Shown: in pieces, positions 31,314-40,103 of the stretch
Position numbering within the stretch: position 1 is the stretch's first letter
Layout of the letters: each line of letters opens with the position of its first letter
From: Rhodospirillales bacterium
GTDB lineage: Bacteria > Pseudomonadota > Alphaproteobacteria > Rhodospirillales > Defluviicoccaceae
Assembly: GCA_025458035.1 (NCBI GenBank)
Contig: JALOTH010000028.1
Coordinates: 1-40,103, forward strand
DNA length: 40,103 nucleotides
Reading direction: 5' to 3'
Position numbers and translations under genes: made by a program
The notes under the pieces: model-generated
The model's input: only the letters and a program-made list of their open reading frames with translations
What the model was told of the DNA's origin: nothing
Database searches by the model: none

Positions 31314-32419
31314 GATCCGGCCCGGTCCAGGAAGCGGAAGCCGATGTGCAGGCGCTCCGCATCGGTGCGGGCATCGCGCGTCAGCGGTGCGCGGAACTGC
31401 GCGTCCTCGAACAGCGGCGCCTGCTCGATGAGGCCGATCAACGCCGTCGCCGACGCGGAATAGCCGAAGATCTGGACCTCACGATCGGCCGTGCGCAGAC
31501 GAAACAGCCACGTGTCGTCGGGCACCACGCTGGTCAGCTCGTCCAGCACCTCGACGGTCAGCGGCCGCGCCGCCCGGCGGGCGACGAGGAACCGCCGCTG
31601 CGAGCTGAGCTGCTCGATTTCCGTTTCCAGCCGTTGCACCGCCTCGGCGCGCTTGCGCTGCTCCGCCACCTGCTCGCGCAAGGCTTCGGCGACGGCGCCC
31701 CTCTGCCGCAGCGGCACGGCGACGGCGGCGACGGCGAGGCCAACCGCCAGCGCCGCCAAGGCGACGGTCAGCGGGCGCAGGAACGCCGGGCCGCCGGCTT
31801 CCCGCGTGCGCGGCATCAGGTTGACGCGGGGACCATCGCCGCCGGGCCAGGCAACCTCGACGAAGCGCGGAACGAGGCCGAGTTCGCGGGCGATCGCCGT
31901 CGCCCCGTCGACGAGTTCGCGGGGGGCGGCGACCAGTTCGACCAGCACCCGCCCTTCCTTGCGGTCGATCTCCCGCGCCACGTGGTCGAAGTAGACCTGC
32001 TCGGCGGTGAACGGCGTCTGCCGATCGATATCGATGGCCAGCACCTCGGCCAGGTTTTCGCTCGCCGCCGCCGGCAGGTCGATGGTGCGCCGCAGCACAC
32101 GCGCCGCCGGCAGCCGCACCGCCGCGTCCCGCGACGCCTTCGTTTCGCTGCCCGGCAGCAGCGTCGCCAACTGCGCCCGCCGAGCTTCGGCGGACAGGCC
32201 GGCGATGATCAGCTGAGCCAGCTCCCGCCGCTCGCCGTCCTGCCCGTGGCGGACGATGACCCGGTCGTCGGCGACATCGACGATGAGATCCGGTCCCGGC
32301 TTGGTCATCAGCTGGCGCAGGCGCGCCGGCAGCATGCCGCGGAGTTCGCCGATCCACCAGTCGACGCCACGCCGGAACACATCGAGGGCGGGGCCGAGGC
32401 TGCGCATCATGGTTGTCAA
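31310..32419 (-). CDS. gspL: type II secretion system protein GspL-like (PilM/PilN-type)
   Basis: Actin-like N-terminus (LIVDVADDRVIVRHGQDGERRELAQL...PAARVLRRTIDLPAAASENLAEVLAIDIDRQTPFTAEQVYFDH), TM, PilN-like C-terminus (TVEVLDELTSVVPDDTWLFRLRTADREVQIFGYSASATALI). Confidence 0.82.
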   Translation of the reverse strand: MTTMMRSLGPALDVFRRGVDWWIGELRGMLPARLRQLMTKPGPDLIVDVADDRVIVRHGQDGERRELAQLIIAGLSAEARRAQLATLLPGSETKASRDAAVRLPAARVLRRTIDLPAAASENLAEVLAIDIDRQTPFTAEQVYFDHVAREIDRKEGRVLVELVAAPRELVDGATAIARELGLVPRFVEVAWPGGDGPRVNLMPRTREAGGPAFLRPLTVALAALAVGLAVAAVAVPLRQRGAVAEALREQVAEQRKRAEAVQRLETEIEQLSSQRRFLVARRAARPLTVEVLDELTSVVPDDTWLFRLRTADREVQIFGYSASATALIGLIEQAPLFEDAQFRAPLTRDARTDAERLHIGFRFLDRAGS

Positions 32420-32467
32420 ACCTTCAACGTCCTCCGACGATCGCGCGAATGCTCCATCCTCATTCGA

Positions 32468-33139
32468 CTATTGTAAAGGCATGCCGAGCATCGGCGCCAC
32501 CAGCAATTGCGGCCATACCCGGCGGTCACCGGGCTGAAACTCCACCTGTACCGACACGATCATCGGCAGCGTCGGCTGATTTTGCCAGCGATCGTGCCAT
32601 TGCGCAGCGTCATCGTCGCGCGCGGTGCCGAAGTAGGCGAAACGCGCCCTGGCGATGCCGTCCAGCAGCACCCGCGATGTCGCCGCCTCGGGATCCCGCT
32701 CGGCTTCCGGGGTCTGCGGCTGCCAGGCGAAGATCAGCTGGCCCACGCCGTCCTGCCCGATCACCCCGAACGCCAGCCGGTACAGGCCGCCACCGAGGAC
32801 CGCCGCCGGCGCCGGTCCGACGAAGCGGACACCATCGGGCAACCCCTCGAAGTCGACCGCCGGCTCGCCATCGCTGCGCCGATGGCCAGCCCTGCGGTCC
32901 TGCCCGGTGCGGGCTTCGAACACCAGCTTCGGCGAGGCCGCCATCATCGTCCGCCGCATCAGCGCGAAGGCGGTGTCCGTTCGCGCAAACCGCTCCAGTT
33001 CGGCATCGCCCACCTTCCAGACGCGGGTGCCGAACTCCAGGCCACCGAACAGCAGCGCCGTCAGCAGCGCCAGCACCGTCATCGCGACAAGCAACTCGAG
33101 CAAGGTGAACCCGGCGTCGCCCTCAGCGCACCGCGTCAA
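32468..33139 (-). CDS. gspJ: type II secretion pseudopilin GspJ
   Basis: Prepilin motif AGFTLLELLVAMTVLALLTALLFGGLEFGTRVW; position after gspI. Confidence 0.85.
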   Translation of the reverse strand: MTRCAEGDAGFTLLELLVAMTVLALLTALLFGGLEFGTRVWKVGDAELERFARTDTAFALMRRTMMAASPKLVFEARTGQDRRAGHRRSDGEPAVDFEGLPDGVRFVGPAPAAVLGGGLYRLAFGVIGQDGVGQLIFAWQPQTPEAERDPEAATSRVLLDGIARARFAYFGTARDDDAAQWHDRWQNQPTLPMIVSVQVEFQPGDRRVWPQLLVAPMLGMPLQ

Positions 33140-33603
33140 CGGGGAAACTCCTCGCCACTGTCGCCGGCGATGCGCAGCGTCGACAGCACGACCCCCTCGT
33201 CAGCCTCGGTGCCGGGCCAGCCGACGACGACGACGATGCGATAGGCAAAGACGCCGGCATCGTCGGCGAACAGGCTCTCGGCGGCATAGGGTTCGATCCA
33301 CCGCCGCCAGCGATAGCCATTGGCAAACACGCCCTCGGCGAAACCGGCGACGAGCGGCTGCTCGCGTCCCGTCGCCGCCAGCACCGACGTGGCGATGAGC
33401 GCCGCCGTCGCCCGCTCATCGGCGCTTTTCGCGGCGCCGAGACCGCCGGAAAAGATCGCGAGGACGATCGACAGCACGAGTGAGGTGATGACGAGGGCGG
33501 CGAGCACCTCGATCAGGGTGAAGCCGCCGCTGGCGGGCGGCGGCGCCGGCGGCCGGCTAGCGGCGCGGACGGTCGGGCGGCGGCGCACGGACGATCTCGA
33601 CAT
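33136..33603 (-). CDS. gspI: type II secretion pseudopilin GspI
   Basis: GGFTLIEVLAALVITSLVLSIVLAIFSGGLGAAKSADERATAALIATSVLAATG. Confidence 0.8.
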   Translation of the reverse strand: MSRSSVRRRPTVRAASRPPAPPPASGGFTLIEVLAALVITSLVLSIVLAIFSGGLGAAKSADERATAALIATSVLAATGREQPLVAGFAEGVFANGYRWRRWIEPYAAESLFADDAGVFAYRIVVVVGWPGTEADEGVVLSTLRIAGDSGEEFPR

Positions 33604-34084
33604 CGCCGGTCAGCCACTCGACGCGGACGATGAAGGCTTGCGTGGCATCGGCGACGGCAATCTCGCCACCGGTCGAGCTGCCGTCGGGGTAAAAGCGGAT
33701 GCTGCCGACGTTGCGCGCCTGCCGCTCGCTCGTCGCCGTCAGCAGATCGAGATCGAGGCGCGCCGGCAGCGGCCGGGGGGTGTCGCCGTCGACGCGAAGC
33801 TGCTTGGCCTCGACGTCGACGTAAAGGGCGCGGTCGATATTGTCGGCGATGGCGCGCGAGCGGGCGCGGCGCAGGTGCTGGGCGATATCCTGCGCGACCA
33901 CCTCCGGCTTGTCGGTGCCCAGCGAGCGCCCGCCGACCGCCAGCGAAATGCCCGCAACCACCGCCATGATCGCCATCACGATCAGCAGTTCGAGAAGGGT
34001 GAACCCTGCCGGGTGGCGCCCGGTCGGCGCCGCGATGCTAATAATTGGTGATGTCTCGGTTCTCACCGTCGCCGCCGACGGCAT
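33557..34084 (-). CDS. gspH: type II secretion pseudopilin GspH
   Basis: AGFTLLELLIVMAIMAVVAGISLAVG; RARSRAIADN; FYPDGSSTGGEI. Confidence 0.85.
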   Translation of the reverse strand: MPSAATVRTETSPIISIAAPTGRHPAGFTLLELLIVMAIMAVVAGISLAVGGRSLGTDKPEVVAQDIAQHLRRARSRAIADNIDRALYVDVEAKQLRVDGDTPRPLPARLDLDLLTATSERQARNVGSIRFYPDGSSTGGEIAVADATQAFIVRVEWLTGDVEIVRAPPPDRPRR

Positions 34085-34532
34085 TATCCGCGCCCAGGGT
34101 ATAGAGGTCGTACTCTCCGTACTGGCCGGGGATGCGATAGTTCAGCGGGCGGCCCCACGGATCGATGATCGCTTCCCGCTTCTTCAGGTAGGGGCCATTC
34201 CAGTTCGGCAGCCCCGCCGGCGGATCGACGAGAGCGGTCAGGCTTTCCTGCTGCGAGGGATAGCGGCCGACCTCGAGGCGGTAGAGATCAAGGGCGCCGG
34301 CAACCCGTTCAAGCTGCACCTTCGCCGCCTCGCTCTTGGCCGTGCCGAGGTACTTGAACACCTGCGGGCCGGCGACGACGGCGGCCACCAGCCCGAGGAT
34401 GACCAGCACGATGAGGATCTCAAGGAGCGTGAAGCCCGCCTGCGCGCATCGCGCGTGGGCGGTGCGGCGAGGCGCGGCAAGCTCCCGCGTCACCGGCAAC
34501 CGCGCGAAAAACCAGTCAGAATACGAGTTCAT
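34038..34532 (-). CDS. gspG: type II secretion major pseudopilin GspG
   Basis: AGFTLLEILIVLVILGLVAAVVAGPQVFKYLGTAKSEAAKVQLERVAGALDLYRLEVGRYPSQQESLTALVDPP...WGRPLNYRIPGQYGEYDLYTLGAD. Confidence 0.95.
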   Translation of the reverse strand: MNSYSDWFFARLPVTRELAAPRRTAHARCAQAGFTLLEILIVLVILGLVAAVVAGPQVFKYLGTAKSEAAKVQLERVAGALDLYRLEVGRYPSQQESLTALVDPPAGLPNWNGPYLKKREAIIDPWGRPLNYRIPGQYGEYDLYTLGADNAVGGDGENRDITNY

Positions 34533-35733
34533 GGATGCTCAACATGGGTATGAGAATGGAGATGATGATACCGGCGATCAGCAGGGCGATGACAACGGTG
34601 AGGATCGGCACGAGAAGGGTAAGCCCCCGCTGAATCCCGCGCAATACTTCCTGCTCATAGGTTTCGGCAACCTTAAACAGCATGTCTTCGAGGCGGCCGC
34701 TTTCCTCGCCGATGCGCAAAAGGCGCGTCGCCAAGCTGGGAAACAGCCCCGTGCGCTCCAGCGGCGCGGCGAGCGTCTTGCCTTCCTTGACATCCTTCGA
34801 GACATCGCCAAGGGCGCTGCCGATGGCCGCATTGCCGACCGTATCGCGGGCAACGCCCAGCGCCGCCATCATCGGCACGCCGTTGGTCAGCAGCATGCCG
34901 AGCGTGTAGGTAAAGCGGGCCACCTCGATCTTGGTCATCAGGTCGCCGAACAGGGGCAGCCGCAGCAGCCGCAAGTCGGTGGCGCGCCGGCCTTCGCTGG
35001 TGGCGCGCACCCGCATCCACCACAGCAGCGCCAGCAGGGCGAGCAGCGGCGGCAGCCACCAGAAATTCTGCGCGGTGGTGCCGACGGCCATGACGATGCG
35101 CGTCGCCAGCGGCAACTCGTAGCCCGCCTGGGTGAACACGTCCTCGAAGCTGGGAATGACGACGGTGACGATCACCGCCACCGACAGCATCGCGGTGACG
35201 AGCAGAATGCATGGATAGATCAACGCCGATTTCAAATCCTGCTTGGTCTTGTCGGCCCGCTCCATGAACTCCGCCGTCTTCGTCAGCACCGTATCGAGCG
35301 AGCCACCCGCCTCGCCGGCGCGCACCATGCCGATGGAGAAGCGATCGAACACGCCCGGCTGCTTGGCGAAGGCATCGGCCAGCGACGCGCCGCCACGCAC
35401 CGCCTCCAGCACCTTCGCCACCATCCGCGCGATCGACGGCTTGGCGGCATAGGCCGCCATCACGTCGAGCGCCTGGTCGAGCGGCAAGCCGGCCTTGAGC
35501 AGCGTCGCCAGCTCGCGGATCATCATCGTCAGATCGGCGCGGGACGCGCGGCCGCGCCCGACCTCGCGATTCAGCCAGTCGGTGAGCCGCGGCCGGGAAC
35601 TCTCCTCGGCGCGGATCGGCAGGAACCCCTGCGCCCGCAGCGACTCGATGACGGCGGCGCGCGACGGCGCCTCGATCGTCCCTTCCAGCAACTCACCCGG
35701 CTGATTGACGGCCTTGTATCGGTACAGCGGCAT
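34516..35733 (-). CDS. gspF: type II secretion inner-membrane platform protein GspF
   Basis: MPLYRYKAVNQPGELLEGTIEAPSRAAVIESLRAQGFLPI; LATLLKAGLPLDQALDVMAAYA; VPMMAALGVARDTVGNAAI. Confidence 0.96.
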   Translation of the reverse strand: MPLYRYKAVNQPGELLEGTIEAPSRAAVIESLRAQGFLPIRAEESSRPRLTDWLNREVGRGRASRADLTMMIRELATLLKAGLPLDQALDVMAAYAAKPSIARMVAKVLEAVRGGASLADAFAKQPGVFDRFSIGMVRAGEAGGSLDTVLTKTAEFMERADKTKQDLKSALIYPCILLVTAMLSVAVIVTVVIPSFEDVFTQAGYELPLATRIVMAVGTTAQNFWWLPPLLALLALLWWMRVRATSEGRRATDLRLLRLPLFGDLMTKIEVARFTYTLGMLLTNGVPMMAALGVARDTVGNAAIGSALGDVSKDVKEGKTLAAPLERTGLFPSLATRLLRIGEESGRLEDMLFKVAETYEQEVLRGIQRGLTLLVPILTVVIALLIAGIIISILIPMLSIHELVF

Positions 35734-35747
35734 TGCGGCGGGCTTTT

Positions 35748-37463
35748 TCAGGTATCGCGGGTCACGCGCAGCACCTCCTCGACGGAGGTCAGGCCCGACA
35801 CCACCTTGCGCAGGCCATCCTCATACAGCGTGCGCATGCCCATCTCCACCGCCGCCCGCTGGATCTCGCCGGCCTCGGCGCGCTTGAGCGTCAGCCGGCG
35901 CACCGCCTCCGACATCACCAGGATCTCGGCGATCGCCGTCCGGCCGTAATAGCCGGTGCCGCTGCACGCAGCGCAGCCGACGGGCTTATAGAGGCTGATC
36001 GGCTGGCCGCGGGCAACGCGCTCCAGTTCGAACTCGGCGATCAATTCGGCGGCGGCCGGATGCGGCACCCGGCATTCCGGACACAGGGAGCGGACCAGTC
36101 GCTGCGCCGCGATGCCGTTGATGGTGGACGCCATCAGGTAGTCCTCGAGGCCCATGTCGAGCAGGCGGGTGATCGTTGCCGCCGCTGAGTTGGTATGCAG
36201 CGTTGACAGCACAAGGTGGCCGGTGAGCGCCGCCTGCGCCGCAATCTGTGCCGTTTCGAGGTCGCGGATTTCGCCGATCATCACGATGTCCGGGTCCTGG
36301 CGCAGGATCGCGCGCAAGACGTGGGCGAAGGTCAAGCCGATCTGCGCCTTGACCTGCACCTGGTTGACGCCCTCCAGCTGGTATTCGACCGGGTCTTCGA
36401 CGGTCAGGATCTTCTTGTCCGGCGTATTGATGCGCAGCAGGGATGTATAAAGCGTTGTCGTCTTGCCGCTGCCGGTGGGGCCGGTGACCAGCAGGATGCC
36501 GTTGGGCCGCTCCAGCACGTCGAGAAAGGCCGTCAGCGTGTGCTGGCCGAAGCCGAGCACCGAGAAGTCGAAGATGTTGCTGCTTTTGTCGAGGATGCGC
36601 ATGACGACGCTCTCGCCGTACATCGTCGGCAGCGTCGAAATGCGAAAGTCGATCTCCTTGCCGCGGATGGCGAGCTTGATGCGGCCGTCCTGCGGCAGCC
36701 GCCGTTCGGCGATGTTCAGCTTGGCCATGATCTTGACGCGGGAGACGATCGCCGACTTCAGGCCAAGGGGCGGCGTTTCCACCTCCTGCAGCACGCCGTC
36801 GATGCGATAGCGGATGCGCAGCGAGTTCTCGAACGGCTCGATGTGGATATCGGAGGCGCGGGCGTCGACGGCGCGGCTGATCAGGTGATTGACGAGGCGG
36901 ATCACCGGCGCCTCGCTGGCGAGGTCCTTCAGCCGTTCGGCGTCCTCGTCGGCGCCATCGATGACCGCATCGCCCATCCCCTCGACGATCTGGCGAATGC
37001 CACCGGCGTTGCCGCCACCGCCGTAGAGGCGCTCGAAGGCGCGCTCGATTTCCGCCGGCACGCCGACGCGGCAGACCACCGGCCGGCCGACGGCGAGGGC
37101 GAGGGCGTCGGTGACATAGGTATCGAGCGGGTCGGCGAGGGCGACCACCAGGCCTTCGTCGCTGTCGGCGATGGGCAGCGCCCGCGCTTCCTTCAGGAAC
37201 TTCAGGCTGACGGCGTTGTCGAGAACCGGCTCCTCGGGAAAATCGGCGGCGGCGACGAGCGGCAGATGAAGGACCTGGGCAAGGGCCTCGGCAACGTCCT
37301 TCTCGTCCACCAGTCCCAGCTTGACGAGGATGAGATGCAAGGCCTGCCGCTCGCCGGCCACCCGGCGCGCCCGATCGACCGCCGCCGCGTCCACCTTGCC
37401 GCGCTCGACCAGGCGCTCGATGACTGCGGCCGCCGCTGGGCGATCGACAACAGGAGCGTCCAT
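35748..37463 (-). CDS. gspE: type II secretion ATPase GspE
   Basis: ASDIHIEPFENSLRIRYRIDGVL; GPTGSGKTTTLYTSL (Walker A); ILRQDPDIVMIGEIRDLETAQIAAQAALTGHLVLSTLHTNSA; CxxC pairs. Confidence 0.97.
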   Translation of the reverse strand: MDAPVVDRPAAAAVIERLVERGKVDAAAVDRARRVAGERQALHLILVKLGLVDEKDVAEALAQVLHLPLVAAADFPEEPVLDNAVSLKFLKEARALPIADSDEGLVVALADPLDTYVTDALALAVGRPVVCRVGVPAEIERAFERLYGGGGNAGGIRQIVEGMGDAVIDGADEDAERLKDLASEAPVIRLVNHLISRAVDARASDIHIEPFENSLRIRYRIDGVLQEVETPPLGLKSAIVSRVKIMAKLNIAERRLPQDGRIKLAIRGKEIDFRISTLPTMYGESVVMRILDKSSNIFDFSVLGFGQHTLTAFLDVLERPNGILLVTGPTGSGKTTTLYTSLLRINTPDKKILTVEDPVEYQLEGVNQVQVKAQIGLTFAHVLRAILRQDPDIVMIGEIRDLETAQIAAQAALTGHLVLSTLHTNSAAATITRLLDMGLEDYLMASTINGIAAQRLVRSLCPECRVPHPAAAELIAEFELERVARGQPISLYKPVGCAACSGTGYYGRTAIAEILVMSEAVRRLTLKRAEAGEIQRAAVEMGMRTLYEDGLRKVVSGLTSVEEVLRVTRDT

Positions 37464-37563
37464 GCTTTCCTCACCAAGAGTTGCAAATTACCGGGATGGC
37501 AATCCGTCGGACTGGCGACCTATCGGCATGATTGTCGCACGGACCGCCCTGCCGTGAAAACCC

Positions 37564-38337
37564 TCAACCTCCGGCGGCAGACAGCGGGCCATAGAGCCAG
37601 ACCAGCCAGATGGCGGCGCACAGGTAGGGACCGAAAGCCAGCCGCTGATCGGCGGCCAGCGGCGGTGCCGATGCGCCACCGAGGGCCGCCAGCGCGCGGG
37701 CGGCGAGGGCGACGGCGAGCGCCAGTCCGGCGGCGCCCGCAACCACCGTCGGCAGCGCCTGCCAGCCGAGCCAGGCGCCGCCGGCGGCGAGCAGCTTGGC
37801 ATCGCCAAGGCCGAGGCCCTCGCGCCCGCGGACGCGGCGATAGGCGGCGGCGATCAGCGCGAACGCGGCAAAGCCGGCGGCGGCGCCGATGGCGTGGTCG
37901 CCCAGACGATCGGGGGCGAGGACGGCGGCGACGGCAAGGCCGAGGCCGAGCAGCGGCAGCGTCAGCATGTCGGGCAGGATGAAATGGGCACGGTCAATGG
38001 CGGCCAGCGTCAGCAGCAGCCAGCCGAGGAGGCTCGTCGGCCACACCGGCCAGCCAGGCACGACGAGCGCCGCCCACAGCGCCACGGCGATGCAGGCCAG
38101 CTCGAAACGGGGATAAAACGCTGAGATCGGCGCCCGGCAGTGGCGGCAGCGGCCGCCGAGCAGCAGCCAGCCGACGATCGGCACCAGGTCCGTAACGCCG
38201 AGGGTGGCACCGCAGCTTCGGCACCGCGACCGGCCGCGAACGACCCCCTCCCCCGCCGGCAGCCGCACCGCCAGATTGGCGAGGAAGCTGCCGGCGAACG
38301 GCGAGAGTACCAGGGCGCTCAGCGCCGGCGACGCCAT
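37564..38337 (-). CDS. gspO: prepilin peptidase (A24)
   Basis: GSFLANLAVRLP; CRSCGATLGVTDLVPIVGWLLLGGRCRHCRAPIS (CxxC pairs); GLGLGDAKLLAAGGAWLGWQALP. Confidence 0.92.
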   Translation of the reverse strand: MASPALSALVLSPFAGSFLANLAVRLPAGEGVVRGRSRCRSCGATLGVTDLVPIVGWLLLGGRCRHCRAPISAFYPRFELACIAVALWAALVVPGWPVWPTSLLGWLLLTLAAIDRAHFILPDMLTLPLLGLGLAVAAVLAPDRLGDHAIGAAAGFAAFALIAAAYRRVRGREGLGLGDAKLLAAGGAWLGWQALPTVVAGAAGLALAVALAARALAALGGASAPPLAADQRLAFGPYLCAAIWLVWLYGPLSAAGG

Positions 38338-38468
38338 CAGTGTCTCGAAGGTGGCCAGGGGTCGTCACCGCCCAAGAAAAGCCAGGGTCTTTGTGATAGA
38401 CTTCATAGGCGTTTGGCGGACGCGCGGCGAGCCTGTTTGCCGCATGCCTTCGCCACGAGGAGACCCGC

Positions 38469-38993
38469 GTGTCCGTGCCACACCATCGCCACACCGTCCG
38501 CCGCGTCCTCTGGCCGGTTCTGGTGATCGCCGCCTGGCTGGGATTTGCCCATGGCAGCCACGCCGCAGCCGAGATCCTCCACAGCTACGCCATCATCAAC
38601 GGCGATGCGACGATGCTGGTGCGCGGCAAGCTGGTTCGCCTTTACGGCATCTTCGTGCCGGAGGACGACCGGCTGTGCAGCCGCATCATGCGGCCGGCGA
38701 TGTGTGGCACGCGGGCGGCGGTCGCGCTGGATCTCAAGGTGCGCCAGTTCGTCCGCTGCGAGATCGTTGCCGAATACGACGACGGCAGCGTCGGCGCCTA
38801 CTGCGCCGTCGGCGCCGGGCGTTTCAGCGACGGCGAAGATCTCGGCGCCTTCCTGATCCGCCAGGGGCTGGCGATGGCCGGCCCCGATGCGCCGTTCGAG
38901 TATCAGGCGCTGGAGCGGATCGCCGCCGCCAACGGGCGGGGCGTGTGGGGTTTTCAGGCGGACTCGATCCGCCTGCGCCCCCGCTACAACTGA
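38469..38993 (+). CDS. thermonuclease (SNase-like) family protein
   Basis: Signal peptide; GDATMLVRGKLVRLYGIFVPEDDRLCSR...FLIRQGLAMAGPDAPFEYQALERIAAANGRGVWGF. Confidence 0.78.
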   Translation: MSVPHHRHTVRRVLWPVLVIAAWLGFAHGSHAAAEILHSYAIINGDATMLVRGKLVRLYGIFVPEDDRLCSRIMRPAMCGTRAAVALDLKVRQFVRCEIVAEYDDGSVGAYCAVGAGRFSDGEDLGAFLIRQGLAMAGPDAPFEYQALERIAAANGRGVWGFQADSIRLRPRYN

Positions 38994-39129
38994 CGCCGCT
39001 CAGCCGTCCGACGCCGGCGCCGCTGGCGATCGGGAACCCGCTGCCCGCCGTCACCAAAGCTTCTCGTGCTTGATCATCCCCGCTGGCGAAGATGCCGGCG
39101 TAAGGCGTTGCGTCAGCGCCGAGACGACG

Positions 39130-40103
39130 ATGGGAGCGCGGGTGATGCTGAGACGATTTTTCATGGTGATGATGGTGGCCGCGGTCGGCCTCGCGCTGAG
39201 CCACGGGCCGGCGGACGCGCAACGGCGGCGCGAGCGCGACGTCCGCATCACCGGCCAGGGGGCGAGCTTTCCGGCTCCCCTTTATTTCGCCTGGTTCCGC
39301 GAATTCAACCGGGAGATGGACGGCGTCCGCATCACCTATCAGTCCACGGGCAGCGGTGCCGGCATCCGCGCTTTCATCGATCGCATCGTCGACTTTGCGG
39401 CGAGCGATGCGGCGATGACCGACGAGGACATCGCCCGGGTCGACGGCGGCGCGGTGGTGCTGCCGATGACCGCCGGCGAGGTCGTCATCGCCTACAACGT
39501 CGCCGGCGTCGATGCCCTGAAGCTGCCGCGCGATGTCTATCCGCTGATCTTCAGCGGCGCGGTGACCCGCTGGAACGATCCGCGCATCGCCAAGGCCAAC
39601 CCGGGCGTGCCGCTGCCCGATCAACCGATCACCGTCGTCGTTCGTTCCGACAGCGCCGGCACCACGTTCGTCTTCACCAAGCACCTCAGTGCGATCAACG
39701 CGTCGTTTCGCGAGACCATCGGCACCGGCACGACGGTGCCGTGGCCGCGCCGGCCCAATGTCATCGCCGCGCCGCGCAACGACGGCGTGGCCGCCACGAT
39801 CAATCAGACGCCGGGGTCCATCGGTTTCATGGAGTTCTTTTTCGCCTCCTCCACCGGCCTGCCGATGGCGCTGCTTGAGAATGCCGCCGGCAACTTCGTC
39901 GCGGCCGGCGAGGGCGGCGGCCAAGCGGCCCTCGCCAGCGCCGACCTGAAGGGCGAGGACCTGCGAATCTGGGTGCCGGACCCCAGCCATCCGGAAGCCT
40001 ATCCGATCACGACGTTGACGTGGATGCTGTTCTTCCGCCGTCACGGTAACGAACAGGTTGCCGCCGGCCTGCGCACATTCGTCGATTGGGCGATGGGCAA
40101 GGG
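39130..40103 (+). CDS. pstS: phosphate ABC transporter substrate-binding protein PstS (3' end outside window)
   Basis: Signal peptide; ITGQGASFPAPLYFAWFREFNREMDGVRITYQSTGSGAGIRAF...FAASDAAMTDED...VVVRSDSAGTTFVFTKHL; absent from the ORF track because it is open-ended; start 39130 or 39145. Confidence 0.94.
   Translation, partial: MGARVMLRRFFMVMMVAAVGLALSHGPADAQRRRERDVRITGQGASFPAPLYFAWFREFNREMDGVRITYQSTGSGAGIRAFIDRIVDFAASDAAMTDEDIARVDGGAVVLPMTAGEVVIAYNVAGVDALKLPRDVYPLIFSGAVTRWNDPRIAKANPGVPLPDQPITVVVRSDSAGTTFVFTKHLSAINASFRETIGTGTTVPWPRRPNVIAAPRNDGVAATINQTPGSIGFMEFFFASSTGLPMALLENAAGNFVAAGEGGGQAALASADLKGEDLRIWVPDPSHPEAYPITTLTWMLFFRRHGNEQVAAGLRTFVDWAMGK

Noticed and set aside
30016-31374. 452-aa ORF as one long protein
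   Set aside because: The N-terminal half is a shadow frame of gspM; the real gene begins at Met 30738 (MTGKGIPAHW)

Overview
This is a high-GC alphaproteobacterial (Rhodospirillales-like) chromosomal window, mostly core metabolism. Recognisable blocks: an argD-argF-hslO cluster (minus strand); an ABC-2 permease; an intradiol dioxygenase; L-threonine aldolase; an SLC13-type transporter; ExoD; a cytochrome b561/YceI pair; a GST; an M48 peptidase; a GH19 enzyme; the conserved tpiA-secG-pyrG-kdsA-eno cluster; ggt; purU; a Crp/Fnr regulator; rpmG; a GGDEF protein with a CZB-like N-terminus; an MCP; a type II secretion cluster (gspO-E-F-G-H-I-J-L-M-N, with no gspK or gspD in place); a thermonuclease-like protein; and a truncated pstS. 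The main accessory region lies between tpiA and ggt (about 19.2-23.2 kb). It holds two intergenic inverted-repeat elements, a translationally coupled AAA ATPase + DUF4276 (TOPRIM-like) pair resembling two-gene anti-phage systems, a HicBA toxin-antitoxin pair bracketed by two ~176-bp direct repeats, and an array of TGACGACA octamers spaced at about 11 bp just upstream of ggt. A 26-bp tandem repeat overlaps the 3' end of pyrG. All calls come from reading the sequence and translations; no database search was run.
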